This document shows positions 44,672 to 53,609 of a DNA stretch of 62,324 bases, in pieces. The stretch is from an uncultured Candidatus Saccharibacteria bacterium. GTDB taxonomy: Bacteria > Patescibacteriota > Saccharimonadia > Saccharimonadales > Saccharimonadaceae. The stretch spans positions 1 through 62,324 of the forward strand of contig CALMAK010000014.1 in the NCBI GenBank assembly GCA_937859515.1. The letters run 5' to 3'. The position numbers and the translations under genes are program-made. Under the pieces are notes generated by a model. It was not told the origin of the DNA and ran no database searches. It worked only from the letters and a program-made list of their open reading frames with translations. How positions within the stretch are numbered: the stretch's first letter is position 1; the number at the start of each line of letters is the position of its first letter.

Positions 44672-44704
44672 ATCTTCACCCTCCCACAGTTGCTAATTTC
44701 CTTC

Positions 44705-44733
44705 ATAATAGAACAGCGTAGCAGAAATCACAA
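44705..44733 (-). promoter_or_regulatory. promoter of the toxin locus
   Basis: On the minus strand: -35 TTGTGA (44728-44733), 17-nt spacer, -10 TATTAT (44705-44710), with the leader ORF about 30 nt downstream. The rest of the 44622-44872 gap shows no further structure I can name. Confidence 0.6.
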
Positions 44734-44872
44734 TAGTTTTTCAGCATCTTCTCATTTTCATATGCTAAACGGGGGCAATTACACAATCACCCTTATATTA
44801 ATTTTCCCGAAGACCGGAGGTATTTCTTACATCTTTTCTTATCAACGAGCGACCATCCTTGAGCGAGCACTG

Positions 44873-46501
44873 TTATTTTTCTTTATAAACAGGCAGTGTG
44901 AAGCTGAATGTTGATCCGTGATTGAGACGGCTCTTAAGATTAATCTCCGTACCCACTTTGCGCGCAAGCTTTGTGACGACATACAGACCGAGGCCCGTGC
45001 CACCTGTTTCACGAGTACGATAGTCCTCGCTACGGTAGAACTTTTCAAACACCTTTGCCTGCTCGCTTTTACTGATGCCTATGCCCGTATCCTTGACTGC
45101 AAAAGTAATCGTATCACCACTGCGAGAAGCTGTTAATTTAACTGAACCCTTTTTAGTGTATTTGATAGAGTTTGTAATAAAGTTTTGCAGCAGCTCTTCA
45201 AGGTATAATCGGCTCACTTCAACCTGACCCAACTGTGCTCCTGCGTCGAGATCGAATGCAAGACCTTTCTCGTGAGCATGCGGTGCGTACGTGTCGTATA
45301 GCGACTTCAGAAGCGACTGAACATCGATATGCTCTTTTACATCAGCAGTTCCTCGTTCGGCACGAGAGAGCGTACTAAGATCATTCACCATTTTCGAAAG
45401 ATACAAAATCTGGTCATGGGCAAGGTCAACCGCGTCCCGAAGTACTTTTTTGCTGACCTTATCTTTATCTATCATTACTTCAAGATTAGATAGTGAACCT
45501 TCAACAACTGTAATCGGTGTACGTAACTCATGGCTAACAACACTGATGAATTCGTCGCGCTCCTCCTCAAGGCTCTTGGATTTTGTAATGTCACGAAGAA
45601 TAATAATATGCCCATCTTCAGTATTGGAGGTACGACGAAATGTCTTGCGAATAGGAGAAATCGTCATCTCAAGTCGTGTACGCTCACCGTCATCAAACAC
45701 ATACCAAACATCATCAAATATCTGCGAAGAGGTAACCGATTTGGCGAGTGTCGTTACTTCGACGGGCTTGTTCTCCGCGTTTACAAGAGGGAGTACTATA
45801 TCGATATGATGACCGTTGAGGCTATCATTTGTATCAAGTAGGTCAAGACTTGCAGCGTTATAGACGCGTATGATTCCTCGTTTGTCAGTACTCAGCACTG
45901 CATCCGTTAGGTTATTGACGATAGTTAAGATACGATCCCGTTGTAAGACCTCCTGCTCATGACTGCGACGTAATTCACTTCGGTCAATCGCTTGCGCACG
46001 GCCCATGCTCATGACAACAACTGCACATATTAATACAGCAACCAGCACTGCGAGATCGTAAAGAACAGTTGAAACGCTGACATTACCCCAGGTAAATATA
46101 TCGGCAAGTACGGTGATCAAGAAAACTGCGACGCTAAGAAGAACCGCCAATCGATTAAAATACACACTTGCTGTAATCAATAGCAGAATCCAGCAAGCAG
46201 CAAATGGCGTCACGATACCCGTTACAAACAATAAGTAAAATGCCGCCAGCACATGATATAACGAGAGTCGCAAGGCGACAGTCATTCTTGTCTTACTGGG
46301 TACAAGAAATTGCCAGACAGCAATAATCATCCACGAGACGGAAATGAGCGTCAGCATTTCAAAACTAATAAAATTTTTGCTATCAATGATATTGACTGCA
46401 TGCAAATAACCGTAACCAGTCAAAATAAATGGCACAATGAGTGCAGCAAAACTAATAATGCGCGCCACTTGAGGAGAATAGCCAGTACCACCCGTATACA
46501 T
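44873..46501 (-). CDS. PAS-containing membrane histidine kinase
   Basis: A sensor kinase (542 aa) without an adjacent response regulator. The N-terminal 195 residues hold about seven membrane helices with almost no loops, so the cue is probably in or near the membrane. A PAS domain follows (about 205-320, LTDAVLSTDKRGIIRVYNAA), then HisKA with SVVSHELRTPI (His near 332), a HATPase with FITNSIKYTKKG, DTGIGISKSE and GGTGLGLYV, and no receiver domain. It resembles WalK/VicK-type kinases. TATACT (46508-46513) ends 6 nt before the ATG, so it is probably leaderless. It lies just upstream of the toxin locus, but no link between them is shown. Confidence 0.9.
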   Translation of the reverse strand: MYTGGTGYSPQVARIISFAALIVPFILTGYGYLHAVNIIDSKNFISFEMLTLISVSWMIIAVWQFLVPSKTRMTVALRLSLYHVLAAFYLLFVTGIVTPFAACWILLLITASVYFNRLAVLLSVAVFLITVLADIFTWGNVSVSTVLYDLAVLVAVLICAVVVMSMGRAQAIDRSELRRSHEQEVLQRDRILTIVNNLTDAVLSTDKRGIIRVYNAASLDLLDTNDSLNGHHIDIVLPLVNAENKPVEVTTLAKSVTSSQIFDDVWYVFDDGERTRLEMTISPIRKTFRRTSNTEDGHIIILRDITKSKSLEEERDEFISVVSHELRTPITVVEGSLSNLEVMIDKDKVSKKVLRDAVDLAHDQILYLSKMVNDLSTLSRAERGTADVKEHIDVQSLLKSLYDTYAPHAHEKGLAFDLDAGAQLGQVEVSRLYLEELLQNFITNSIKYTKKGSVKLTASRSGDTITFAVKDTGIGISKSEQAKVFEKFYRSEDYRTRETGGTGLGLYVVTKLARKVGTEINLKSRLNHGSTFSFTLPVYKEK

Positions 46502-46507
46502 ACTGCC

Positions 46508-46513
46508 AGTATA
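46508..46513 (-). promoter_or_regulatory. -10 box of a leaderless promoter for the PAS kinase
   Basis: TATACT on the minus strand, 6 nt from the ATG at 46501. Confidence 0.5.
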
Positions 46514-46539
46514 TCACGCTCATGTTTGTTTTTAGTACA

Positions 46540-47229
46540 TTAAATAGTAGGTACTTCTCGCTTCAGACGAGCTCGATGGCTTTTATAGTGAGGATCATAC
46601 TCTGCTACGATTTTCCAAAATGCGTCACTATGGTTCATTTGCATCGTATGAGCAAGCTCGTGAATCAGGACATAATCGATCAATTCAAACGGCAGCTTCA
46701 TCAATGCAATATTGAGACTGATTGTGCCACTACTACTGCAGCTCCCCCACCGTCCACTGGCGTGCGAGAACCGCACACGTTCATACGTAAAACCATGCTG
46801 GTCTGCCAAGTATTTTAGTCTTTTGGGCAGATATCCCTTCGCCTCCCTTTTCAGAGCATTGATAATTTCCGGGCGAAGCAACGCTTGCACCTCAGAAGAT
46901 TGAATGCTTGCGCCACTTGCCAGTGTAACAATGATACGAAGCCTATCTCGCTCAACAGTCGTCGCCAGACCTTCACGCACCATAATACTGTGACTTTTGC
47001 CAATTTGATCGCCATCACTATACTGCAACATAGGGCGATGCCGGTCGAGCAACTCTTTGAGGTCTTTCTTTGATGATGCAATTGATCGCTTGATAATAAA
47101 CAGTGGCGTATACATTGGCGCTGCCACTCGTAAACTGCCGTCGGGAGCCACCCGCATCGTGATGTGTTTCGATCGAGCACTGCGACGTATCGTTATCTTT
47201 CCCAGTTCATTATCATGGATAACTGGCAT
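46540..47229 (-). CDS. YgjP/WssP-type zinc metallopeptidase (DUF45)
   Basis: A 229-aa cytosolic protein of the M48-related YgjP family. The zinc-binding HELAH is in VLIHELAHTMQMNHSDAFW (residues about 190-208), with the third ligand region after it, and the family block FSHASGRWGSCSSSGTISLNIALMKLP precedes it. The N-terminal half matches the domain that opens these proteins (ITMRVAPDGSLRVAAP). Its role is unknown; relatives are linked to DNA-protein repair or restriction contexts. It lies 11 nt after a P-loop kinase gene and is probably co-transcribed with it. Confidence 0.85.
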   Translation of the reverse strand: MPVIHDNELGKITIRRSARSKHITMRVAPDGSLRVAAPMYTPLFIIKRSIASSKKDLKELLDRHRPMLQYSDGDQIGKSHSIMVREGLATTVERDRLRIIVTLASGASIQSSEVQALLRPEIINALKREAKGYLPKRLKYLADQHGFTYERVRFSHASGRWGSCSSSGTISLNIALMKLPFELIDYVLIHELAHTMQMNHSDAFWKIVAEYDPHYKSHRARLKREVPTI

Positions 47230-47240
47230 CTATGCGTGCC

Positions 47241-47813
47241 TTACTGTATTGAGACTTTATTGCCAGTTGGGCGCAAGCGAGGCTTGGCGTTTGGCACAGT
47301 ACGTGCGCCGACAAGCCGCATTAAAACGATCTTCAGTTGCGATGCGTAGGTGTGTTTACCACTGATAACAACAGGATTATCAGTAGGCTTAGGCTGCGTA
47401 AAAGTGCTGTCATAGCGCGCAAACTGTTGAGGCGTCATACCACTTTTTGCTGCACGCGATTTAGCCGTGGCTGCGTCAACTTGAGACCATACAAGCAATG
47501 CCTCATAGTCTGCATCTTTGGCGCGTTTTGAAACTATCTGACGATGTGCCTGCGACTGAACATCGCTTTCATACAGAATGGTCGCACTTGTTTTGTATAG
47601 CTCATCCAACATATGCAGTGCGACGCGCTCAACAATTGTATCTTCATCTTTTGTATAAGCTGGCTCGTTAAATAATTCAGCACGAATATTTTTCCAGCTT
47701 ACCAGCGGCGCTGAAAATGTCCCGGAAAAGCGTTCAGCAAAAAAGCTTTTACCTGCGCCTGGAACCCCCACCATAATAATCACATGTGGTTTTGAAAGAC
47801 TGAGTGACTTCAT
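47241..47813 (-). CDS. P-loop kinase/zeta-toxin-like AAA ATPase
   Basis: A 190-aa small kinase-like protein. Walker A reads GVPGAGKSFF (residues about 16-25), there is a lid region rich in Arg/Lys (VDAATAKSRAAKSG), and a YESDVQSQAHRQ segment that may be the Walker B/substrate site. It resembles polynucleotide-kinase or zeta-toxin-type ATPases that phosphorylate nucleic acids or sugar nucleotides. No partner antitoxin precedes it, so a toxin role is not favoured. I choose the ATG at 47813 because TATACT (47820-47825) ends exactly 6 nt before it; the frame also opens at 47819, which would abut the -10 box. Confidence 0.75.
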   Translation of the reverse strand: MKSLSLSKPHVIIMVGVPGAGKSFFAERFSGTFSAPLVSWKNIRAELFNEPAYTKDEDTIVERVALHMLDELYKTSATILYESDVQSQAHRQIVSKRAKDADYEALLVWSQVDAATAKSRAAKSGMTPQQFARYDSTFTQPKPTDNPVVISGKHTYASQLKIVLMRLVGARTVPNAKPRLRPTGNKVSIQ

Positions 47814-47907
47814 AACCATAGTATATCAGATTTATCTTCTTGCCGCCAACGGACAACAGATAGCACGTCCTACCACAACTCGACAGATACAAAACAGTAA
47901 TCTTTGC

Positions 47908-47913
47908 TATACT
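47908..47913 (+). promoter_or_regulatory. -10 box for glgB
   Basis: TATACT, 9 nt before the ATG at 47923. Confidence 0.5.
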
Positions 47914-47922
47914 AAAAAGGTT

Positions 47923-49890
47923 ATGACTACAAAAACCATCGCAGATGTTGACCCGTGGCTCGAGCCGTATCGCGAGAAGCTGACACGGCAATTGGCGTAC
48001 CGCAAATCAGCGCAAAATCGGATGCTCGATGGTGCCAGTTCTATTCAAGATTTTGCCCTTGGTCATCTTTATTTTGGTCTCCATAGAACAACAGATGGTT
48101 GGATATTTCGCGAGTGGGCACCTAATGCGACAAGGATTTCTTTGCTATGCGAAGCAACCAAATGGAAAGAGACTGATGCGTATGAACTTACCTTAAAGGA
48201 TCATGGTGTATGGGAGCTGCACATGCCCGAGTCGGCACTGTCACATGGCGATCACTACAAACTGCGCACCCACTGGGCCGAAGGGTCGGCCGAACGCATC
48301 CCCTCTTACGCAACCTACGCTGTCCAGGACCCGTCGACGCACCTCTTTGATGCTGTCGTCTGGGCGCCAGATGAACCGTACGCATGGCAGCATATGGCGC
48401 CAGGTGCACCAGCAACGCCCCTTATTTACGAAGCGCATATCGGCATGAGCAGCGACGCATCAGGTGTTGCAACGTACCAATATTTCACAGACTTCATCCT
48501 ACCTCGCATCAAAGATCTTGGGTACAACACCGTACAGCTCATGGCCATCCAAGAGCACCCATATTACGGTAGTTTTGGGTATCATGTCTCTAGCTTTTTT
48601 GCCGCCAGCAGTCGTTTCGGCACTCCTGATGACCTCAAGCGACTGATAGATACCGCACATGGTATGGGGCTTCGTGTCATTATGGACATCGTCCACTCGC
48701 ATGCAGTTAAAAACGAAAACGAAGGCCTTAGTCGTTTCGATGGCACCCTGACACAATATTTTCATGCCGGCAATCGTGGTGACCACGAGGCATGGGACTC
48801 GCGTGTATTTGATTATGGCAAACCTGAAGTCGCGCATTTTCTCTTGTCGAATATTCAATACTGGCTTGATGAATACCACTTCGACGGCTTTCGTTTTGAT
48901 GGAGTGACAAGCATGATATATCACGACCATGGGCTTGGCCGAGCATTCGGAAGTTACGATGACTACGTGTCCGACAACATTGAGCTTGACGCATTGGCAT
49001 ACCTCCAGACTGCGACGCAATTGGCGCATGAGATACGGCCGGATGTAACACTTATTGCCGAGGATACCAGCGCATTCCCGGGCCTTGCCGCGCCAATCGA
49101 AAAAGGCGGCATCGGCTTTGATTATCGCCTCAGTATGGGCGTGCCTGATTTATGGATAAAAACATTGAAAGAGAGCCGTGATGAAGACTGGAATCTCGGC
49201 CACCTCCTTCATGAACTTACCGCACATAGACCCGAAGAAAAGACTATTAGCTATGCCGAAAGTCATGATCAAGCACTAGTCGGCGATAAGACACTTATTT
49301 TTCGCCTTATCGATAAAGATATGTATGACCACATGCAAATAGATGACAGCAATTTAGTTGTTGAGCGTGGCATTGCGCTACACAAGATGATTCGCTTGTT
49401 TACCGCTAGTACTCATTCTGGCGGGTACCTCAACTTTATGGGCAACGAGTTCGGCCACCCAGAGTGGATTGACTTCCCTCGTGAAGGTAATAATTGGTCA
49501 TATCATTATGCACGCCGCCAGTGGAACCTTGCCGACGACAAAACGTTAAAATATCGATGGCTTGAATCATTTGATACATCCATGATTAAACTGATCAATA
49601 TACTTGTTGATCCGACATATCACTACATAACTATCGACGAAGAGCGCAGATTGGTATCTTTTGTACGTAATGACCATTTGTTTGTTTTTAACTTCTCACC
49701 TACCACATCGTACACCGACCATGCCATTGCAACGTTTGACGGCACCTATCGTCTTGTTCTCTCAAGCGACGACTCTCGATATGGCGGTCACGACCGAGTC
49801 GACTCCACCATGATGTATCGCGCCTCAAAAGAAAAGCTTCTTCTCTATCTTCCCAGCCGAAGTGCACTCGTCTTTAAACTAAGCAGGTAA
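47923..49890 (+). CDS. glgB: 1,4-alpha-glucan branching enzyme
   Basis: Makes alpha-1,6 branches in glycogen (655 aa, GH13). It shows an N-terminal CBM48-type domain (LYFGLHRTTDGWIFREWAPNA), the barrel motif MDIVHSHAVKN, the nucleophile region FDGFRFDGVTSM (Asp), the acid/base LIAEDTSAFPG (Glu), and the third acidic residue in SYAESHDQ, with the C-terminal beta domain (YHYITIDEERRLVSFV). No other glycogen genes (glgA, glgC, glgP) lie in the window. The 3' end overlaps the convergent PQ-loop gene by 12 nt. Leaderless-type start. Confidence 0.94.
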   Translation: MTTKTIADVDPWLEPYREKLTRQLAYRKSAQNRMLDGASSIQDFALGHLYFGLHRTTDGWIFREWAPNATRISLLCEATKWKETDAYELTLKDHGVWELHMPESALSHGDHYKLRTHWAEGSAERIPSYATYAVQDPSTHLFDAVVWAPDEPYAWQHMAPGAPATPLIYEAHIGMSSDASGVATYQYFTDFILPRIKDLGYNTVQLMAIQEHPYYGSFGYHVSSFFAASSRFGTPDDLKRLIDTAHGMGLRVIMDIVHSHAVKNENEGLSRFDGTLTQYFHAGNRGDHEAWDSRVFDYGKPEVAHFLLSNIQYWLDEYHFDGFRFDGVTSMIYHDHGLGRAFGSYDDYVSDNIELDALAYLQTATQLAHEIRPDVTLIAEDTSAFPGLAAPIEKGGIGFDYRLSMGVPDLWIKTLKESRDEDWNLGHLLHELTAHRPEEKTISYAESHDQALVGDKTLIFRLIDKDMYDHMQIDDSNLVVERGIALHKMIRLFTASTHSGGYLNFMGNEFGHPEWIDFPREGNNWSYHYARRQWNLADDKTLKYRWLESFDTSMIKLINILVDPTYHYITIDEERRLVSFVRNDHLFVFNFSPTTSYTDHAIATFDGTYRLVLSSDDSRYGGHDRVDSTMMYRASKEKLLLYLPSRSALVFKLSR

Positions 49891-50223
49891 TAGCATTGGT
49901 GCAAGCATCATTGGCGTCTGCACCACGAGCCATAGTATCTGAGGTATCCAAATTGGTTTAAGACGGTGACGCAATCCATAAATCAGCACGATAACACTCG
50001 CGATATTATAGGCAAACCACATCAAAAGAGAGATACCTATCGAAGTTCCCAGCGAATACACTAAAATGATCTGCGGAATAGTTGCCAGCGGCTGAATAAT
50101 TCCTACCCAAAAGGCTAAGAAATCGATAGTTTTCGTATCCTTCTTTGATTTTCCACGAAGGTGTTTGTGAAGCTTATGGTGCGGTGCATGTTTACGATGC
50201 ATACCGCGCGGGATATGACGCAT
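49879..50223 (-). CDS. PQ-loop (SemiSWEET-like) small membrane protein
   Basis: A 114-aa membrane protein. It has a basic, His-rich N-terminus (HRKHAPHHKLHKHLRG), then three helices (residues about 36-52, 58-80, 85-110). The first contains IIQPLATIPQIILVY, the PQ-loop motif with conserved Pro-Gln; three helices form half a transporter, as in SemiSWEET sugar carriers that dimerise. Its place next to glgB is in keeping with sugar handling but not proof. The TATAAT box (50231-50236) lies 7 nt from the ATG. Confidence 0.65.
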   Translation of the reverse strand: MRHIPRGMHRKHAPHHKLHKHLRGKSKKDTKTIDFLAFWVGIIQPLATIPQIILVYSLGTSIGISLLMWFAYNIASVIVLIYGLRHRLKPIWIPQILWLVVQTPMMLAPMLLPA

Positions 50224-50230
50224 ACTAGGG

Positions 50231-50236
50231 ATTATA
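50231..50236 (-). promoter_or_regulatory. -10 box of a leaderless promoter for the PQ-loop gene
   Basis: TATAAT on the minus strand, 7 nt before the ATG at 50223. Confidence 0.5.
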
Positions 50237-50254
50237 TCATAAGCATAATCGCAT

Positions 50255-50947
50255 CTATGCGTAAATTTGCGATACGCGCATCAACAGCATTGTGAAAATC
50301 AAAACAGCAAGTATAAATAAGATGCCATAATGCTTCCTTACGAATGAATGAAGGAATGGAAACAGTGCCCTCGTAATCTCGTAGGCAACAAAATACCGCA
50401 ACATACGCGCCAGCACTGCCAATACGATAAAGAATGGTATAAAGAATCCAAAATCGAGCGCCTGATGATTAAATACCTTGAACGGTACACCTGAAAATGG
50501 CTGAAAAAATACGCCCCACATTCCCCATTCGCTGAACCATGTGTGCACTTGATCGAGCATGTCTTGATACACAAATGGGAGTTTCAGCAAGAACTCTGTA
50601 GGTGCATGCCACAAAATACCAATTACTGTGCCTATGACGGTTCCGATAATGTCAAATTTTAACAAGTCAAATTTATGCCGTACCTTCATAAATATCACGA
50701 GAAACAGCAGGAATTCAGGCAACACAAACCAAATGAACGCTTCTGCAGCCGCCCAGCTTGCGATTAGCACGTTTGACTCCTTGCTCATAAAAAATTGTTC
50801 GGCAAATTGGTTAAAGCTTGGCTTTTTGGCCGCTATTGCCCGTCGATGTCGCCACCAAAATATCAAAACAAAAGGTATAAAAAACGCACTTATCGATCCG
50901 AACACGAGGAGGAAATTACCAATTAAACCGAAAAGGTAGTCAACCAT
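50255..50947 (-). CDS. membrane protein, possibly YqaA/DedA-like
   Basis: A 230-aa protein with five to six helices. The middle has HAPTEFLLKLPFVYQD and the block FQPFSGVPFKVFNHQA followed by a helix ending VLARMLRYF, which resembles the YqaA branch of the DedA/VTT family (GTPxEPFxxxxG...R..RY). DedA-type proteins move lipids across membranes. The second part of the motif is loose, so the family is tentative. It overlaps ubiA by 25 nt (50923-50947), so the two are translated together. Confidence 0.6.
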   Translation of the reverse strand: MVDYLFGLIGNFLLVFGSISAFFIPFVLIFWWRHRRAIAAKKPSFNQFAEQFFMSKESNVLIASWAAAEAFIWFVLPEFLLFLVIFMKVRHKFDLLKFDIIGTVIGTVIGILWHAPTEFLLKLPFVYQDMLDQVHTWFSEWGMWGVFFQPFSGVPFKVFNHQALDFGFFIPFFIVLAVLARMLRYFVAYEITRALFPFLHSFVRKHYGILFILAVLIFTMLLMRVSQIYA

Positions 50948-51786
50948 AGGACAATATACCCATAAAATACTAACTCATAGTGAAGACATTGATGGAATTG
51001 ATGATTAAGTTCATCGTATGTTCGTCGAGGATGTAACCGAATACGTTGCGCAACAAGCCACCCTGCAATGACTATACCGACAAATACCCAGTAGAGCGGA
51101 GGGTTGTTGCTATACCACCAAAGACACCCTATAACGCCTGCGTACCCAAGGACTGAAAAAAAGACACTTAAATACCGTACATTACTACGACCATACACCA
51201 ACAAAAACGTCTTTTTTTGATGCAGAGCATCACCATGCGCGTCTTTATAATCTTTCAATATCGATAACGATATCCTTCCAAACGCTACACTCGCCCCAAA
51301 TAGCACATCGGCAATAGTCACACTACTATCTAGTGATGCCCCTATCATAAACGGTACGAAGCCATAACAAATACCCAGCACAATAATAGACCCCAGTGGG
51401 CGCCGAGAGAGTCGAAGTGGGTGTGCGTTATATGTCCAGGACAGAATCATTAGCAGGGCCACAAATCCGGTTGTTGCTGATGGCAAGGCAACGATACTTA
51501 CCAATAACGAAACGGCAGCGATGACGTAAATAGCCATCGTTACCTCTCGCGGGGATATTGTCTTATACCATGACACATCACGGTGGTTACTTGCATCGAC
51601 TTCGACATCCTCGACATCATTATGCAGTGTTGCAATGCTGTGAAGCAGAAGAATTATTATCATCGCCGTAAGCGTCACCGTATAGCTTGCCCCGGCCATG
51701 ACAGACCCTACATAGACCAACAGTATTGGTAGAACACTGTTATATGGGCGTGCCAATGACACAAATACACCAAGAGGTCTATCCAT
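50923..51786 (-). CDS. UbiA-family prenyltransferase
   Basis: An integral membrane prenyltransferase (287 aa, eight to nine helices). Both Asp-rich motifs are visible: NDVEDVEVDASNH (residues about 57-69) and KDYKDAHGD (about 177-185). The second is typical of UbiA-type lipid-building enzymes that attach isoprenoid chains to aromatic or glycerol acceptors. No quinone genes are in the window, and these small-genome bacteria usually lack respiratory quinones, so an archaeal-type lipid or other small acceptor is possible. It is in a run with three membrane-protein genes (50255-53003). Confidence 0.85.
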   Translation of the reverse strand: MDRPLGVFVSLARPYNSVLPILLVYVGSVMAGASYTVTLTAMIIILLLHSIATLHNDVEDVEVDASNHRDVSWYKTISPREVTMAIYVIAAVSLLVSIVALPSATTGFVALLMILSWTYNAHPLRLSRRPLGSIIVLGICYGFVPFMIGASLDSSVTIADVLFGASVAFGRISLSILKDYKDAHGDALHQKKTFLLVYGRSNVRYLSVFFSVLGYAGVIGCLWWYSNNPPLYWVFVGIVIAGWLVAQRIRLHPRRTYDELNHQFHQCLHYELVFYGYIVLWLTTFSV

Positions 51787-51811
51787 ATAGATACCTCAAG
51801 CGGCTCTTATC

Positions 51812-52321
51812 CTAAGAGCCAACTTCCTGCCCCGTCAAAAGCATGAACATTAAGAAAAGAATCATTAACGCAAATGGCGCAACTGGGATAAATAGTGCCA
51901 GCAAAATGATAGCAAGAACAATTTTTCCTGCACTCGACTTTTTCGTTGGCGCGACAACAGTACCTGCTGGATACAATCCTCCAACACTCGCCGGCTTGAC
52001 AAGCGACTTGACCGCAAGTGCGACAAATACCACCAGTGCAATCATAAGCGGCACCGTAAATAACGAGCCTGTCTGGCTTGTCATACCAATAAATACCAAG
52101 ACCGCAGCCGCACCACCAAGGTACGTCCAGAGGTTCTTCTTTACGCCATCTGCCGGCACAACAACATTGGTCGCGATAGACGCTTGCGCTGGCGACTGGA
52201 CTTGTGATGTGCCGCTGCGCAAACGCTCGTATTCTTCTTGACTGAGCCACACACCAGCCGTTTGCGGTTCCTGTTCAGGTACTGGCGGTTGAAACTGAGG
52301 TACGCCACTATTATTTTCCAT
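51812..52321 (-). CDS. small membrane protein with Pro-rich N-terminus
   Basis: Not recognised. 169 aa: a soluble Pro/Gln-rich N-terminus (QFQPPVPEQEPQ) and an EEYERLRSG segment, then a membrane pair (about 72-110), a short Gly-rich loop (VGGLYPAGTVVAPTKKS) and a final helix pair. I use the ATG at 52321: it lies within the end of the upstream gene (11-nt overlap) and removes an Arg-rich stretch that would only be read in the longer form. It is probably co-transcribed with ubiA downstream. Confidence 0.5.
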   Translation of the reverse strand: MENNSGVPQFQPPVPEQEPQTAGVWLSQEEYERLRSGTSQVQSPAQASIATNVVVPADGVKKNLWTYLGGAAAVLVFIGMTSQTGSLFTVPLMIALVVFVALAVKSLVKPASVGGLYPAGTVVAPTKKSSAGKIVLAIILLALFIPVAPFALMILFLMFMLLTGQEVGS

Positions 52322-53003
52322 GCTTTTGCTCCTTGTGCTTGCTCGCGACCTGGAGGGCACGCGAGTATCTATTAATCAGGGAGGGAATAAACGAAAGGAT
52401 GAGGAACGAAAATGCCAAGGCAGCAAAGCTAGCAATCACCATTAGATCTTGTCGCGCGCCGATAAACACAGCCGCACACACTAACGAAACGATAAAGGCA
52501 ACAGCAATCACTCCACTAAATTGATTAAGGCCTTTTGACTGCACCGCTAGCTGCGTAATGCGTGTCCCAAGCGGCATCCACAGGAATGCTAGAAGCGCTA
52601 AGATCAAGATACGTGGTTCACCCTCGAGGTTAAAATGTAGAATTCCATTTTGCACAAAGGCGGCTGGTTCATAGATAAACGCACGCATGCCAATTATAAT
52701 GGCACCGATCAGCGACATTGCCACAATAGATATAGCCGAAAAGCGCTTAAATTGCGCCTCCAACAAAAAGCCACTTCCGATCAGCAATAGCACATCTCCA
52801 ACGAAGACAATAAACGGAGTAGTTGCTTCATTATTCAAGAGAGGTGCAATACCCCATACAAATAATGCCGCCGCGAGCATCAGGAATGCAACAGAAAAGT
52901 ACGCACGCTGTCTGAACGCTAATTCATTAAACGACCGATAAAACGAAACCGCAAACCACCCTATGATGATTGCTGCGATAAGAAATCCAATAAACCCTAC
53001 CAC
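52311..53003 (-). CDS. seven-helix membrane protein of unknown function
   Basis: Not recognised. 230 aa with seven evenly spaced helices and short loops; the layout recalls membrane proteins of the hemolysin III/MASE or histidine-kinase sensor type but carries no signature. The GTG start at 53003 follows a strong GAGGAGGG site 5 nt upstream. It is the first gene of a four-gene run on the minus strand. The C-terminal basic tail (KHKEQKHGK) would face the cytoplasm. Confidence 0.5.
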   Translation of the reverse strand: MVGFIGFLIAAIIIGWFAVSFYRSFNELAFRQRAYFSVAFLMLAAALFVWGIAPLLNNEATTPFIVFVGDVLLLIGSGFLLEAQFKRFSAISIVAMSLIGAIIIGMRAFIYEPAAFVQNGILHFNLEGEPRILILALLAFLWMPLGTRITQLAVQSKGLNQFSGVIAVAFIVSLVCAAVFIGARQDLMVIASFAALAFSFLILSFIPSLINRYSRALQVASKHKEQKHGK

Positions 53004-53032
53004 GCACCCTCCTCTTCTTCGCGTTGTTACTC

Positions 53033-53038
53033 TATACT
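53033..53038 (+). promoter_or_regulatory. -10 box of a leaderless promoter for plsY
   Basis: TATACT, 7 nt before the ATG at 53046. Confidence 0.5.
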
Positions 53039-53045
53039 ATATATC

Positions 53046-53609
53046 ATGCTCTTGTTTATATCCATGTTATTTTTGGGGTACCTATGTGGCTCATTTCCTT
53101 CAGGCAAGATTATCGCTCTGAGGTACAACATCGACATCCAACGACGAGGCAGCGGTAATATAGGATTTGCGAATGTACTACGTGTCATCGGGTGGCGTGC
53201 TGCGCTTCCAACACTCGTTATCGACGTTGTCAAAGGCTTTGCACCAACACTTCTTGCGGTTTCATATTTTGATATTTCAATGGGCTTCATTGTTGGTATT
53301 TGCGCCATCTTGGGCCACTTGTTCCCGATTTGGCTCAAGTTTAAAGGTGGCAAGGGTGTCGCAACTGGCCTTGGCGTACTATTGGGAACAACTCCTCTCA
53401 TAGGTGGTGCTGGTTTTGTCACGTATGTGCTGCTGTCACTATTGTTTCGTAACTCAAGCTATGCCTCATTTGCGGCCGGCATTGTCGTCCTCGTTAGCGG
53501 CATTCTTTTGTTCCCGACATACTCGTGGGCATATATAGCCCTTATCCTTATTGCACTCTGGACACTACGCAAAAACTTATTCGGAACGGTGCCAAATCAT
53601 GACCACTGA
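53046..53609 (+). CDS. plsY: acyl-phosphate:glycerol-3-phosphate acyltransferase
   Basis: The first step of phospholipid synthesis in the membrane (187 aa, five helices). PlsY signatures are present: GSFPSGKII (motif 1), the glycerol-phosphate site RRGSGNIGFANVLR (motif 2), and GHLFPIWLKFKGGKGVATGLG (motif 3). The gene overlaps cdsA by 11 nt, placing two consecutive lipid enzymes in one transcript, although PlsC for the middle step is not in view. Leaderless start. Confidence 0.92.
   Translation: MLLFISMLFLGYLCGSFPSGKIIALRYNIDIQRRGSGNIGFANVLRVIGWRAALPTLVIDVVKGFAPTLLAVSYFDISMGFIVGICAILGHLFPIWLKFKGGKGVATGLGVLLGTTPLIGGAGFVTYVLLSLLFRNSSYASFAAGIVVLVSGILLFPTYSWAYIALILIALWTLRKNLFGTVPNHDH

Noticed and set aside
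47241-47813. Zeta-type toxin-antitoxin system
   Set aside because: The P-loop kinase has no small antitoxin gene upstream and starts from its own leaderless promoter; a housekeeping kinase is more likely.
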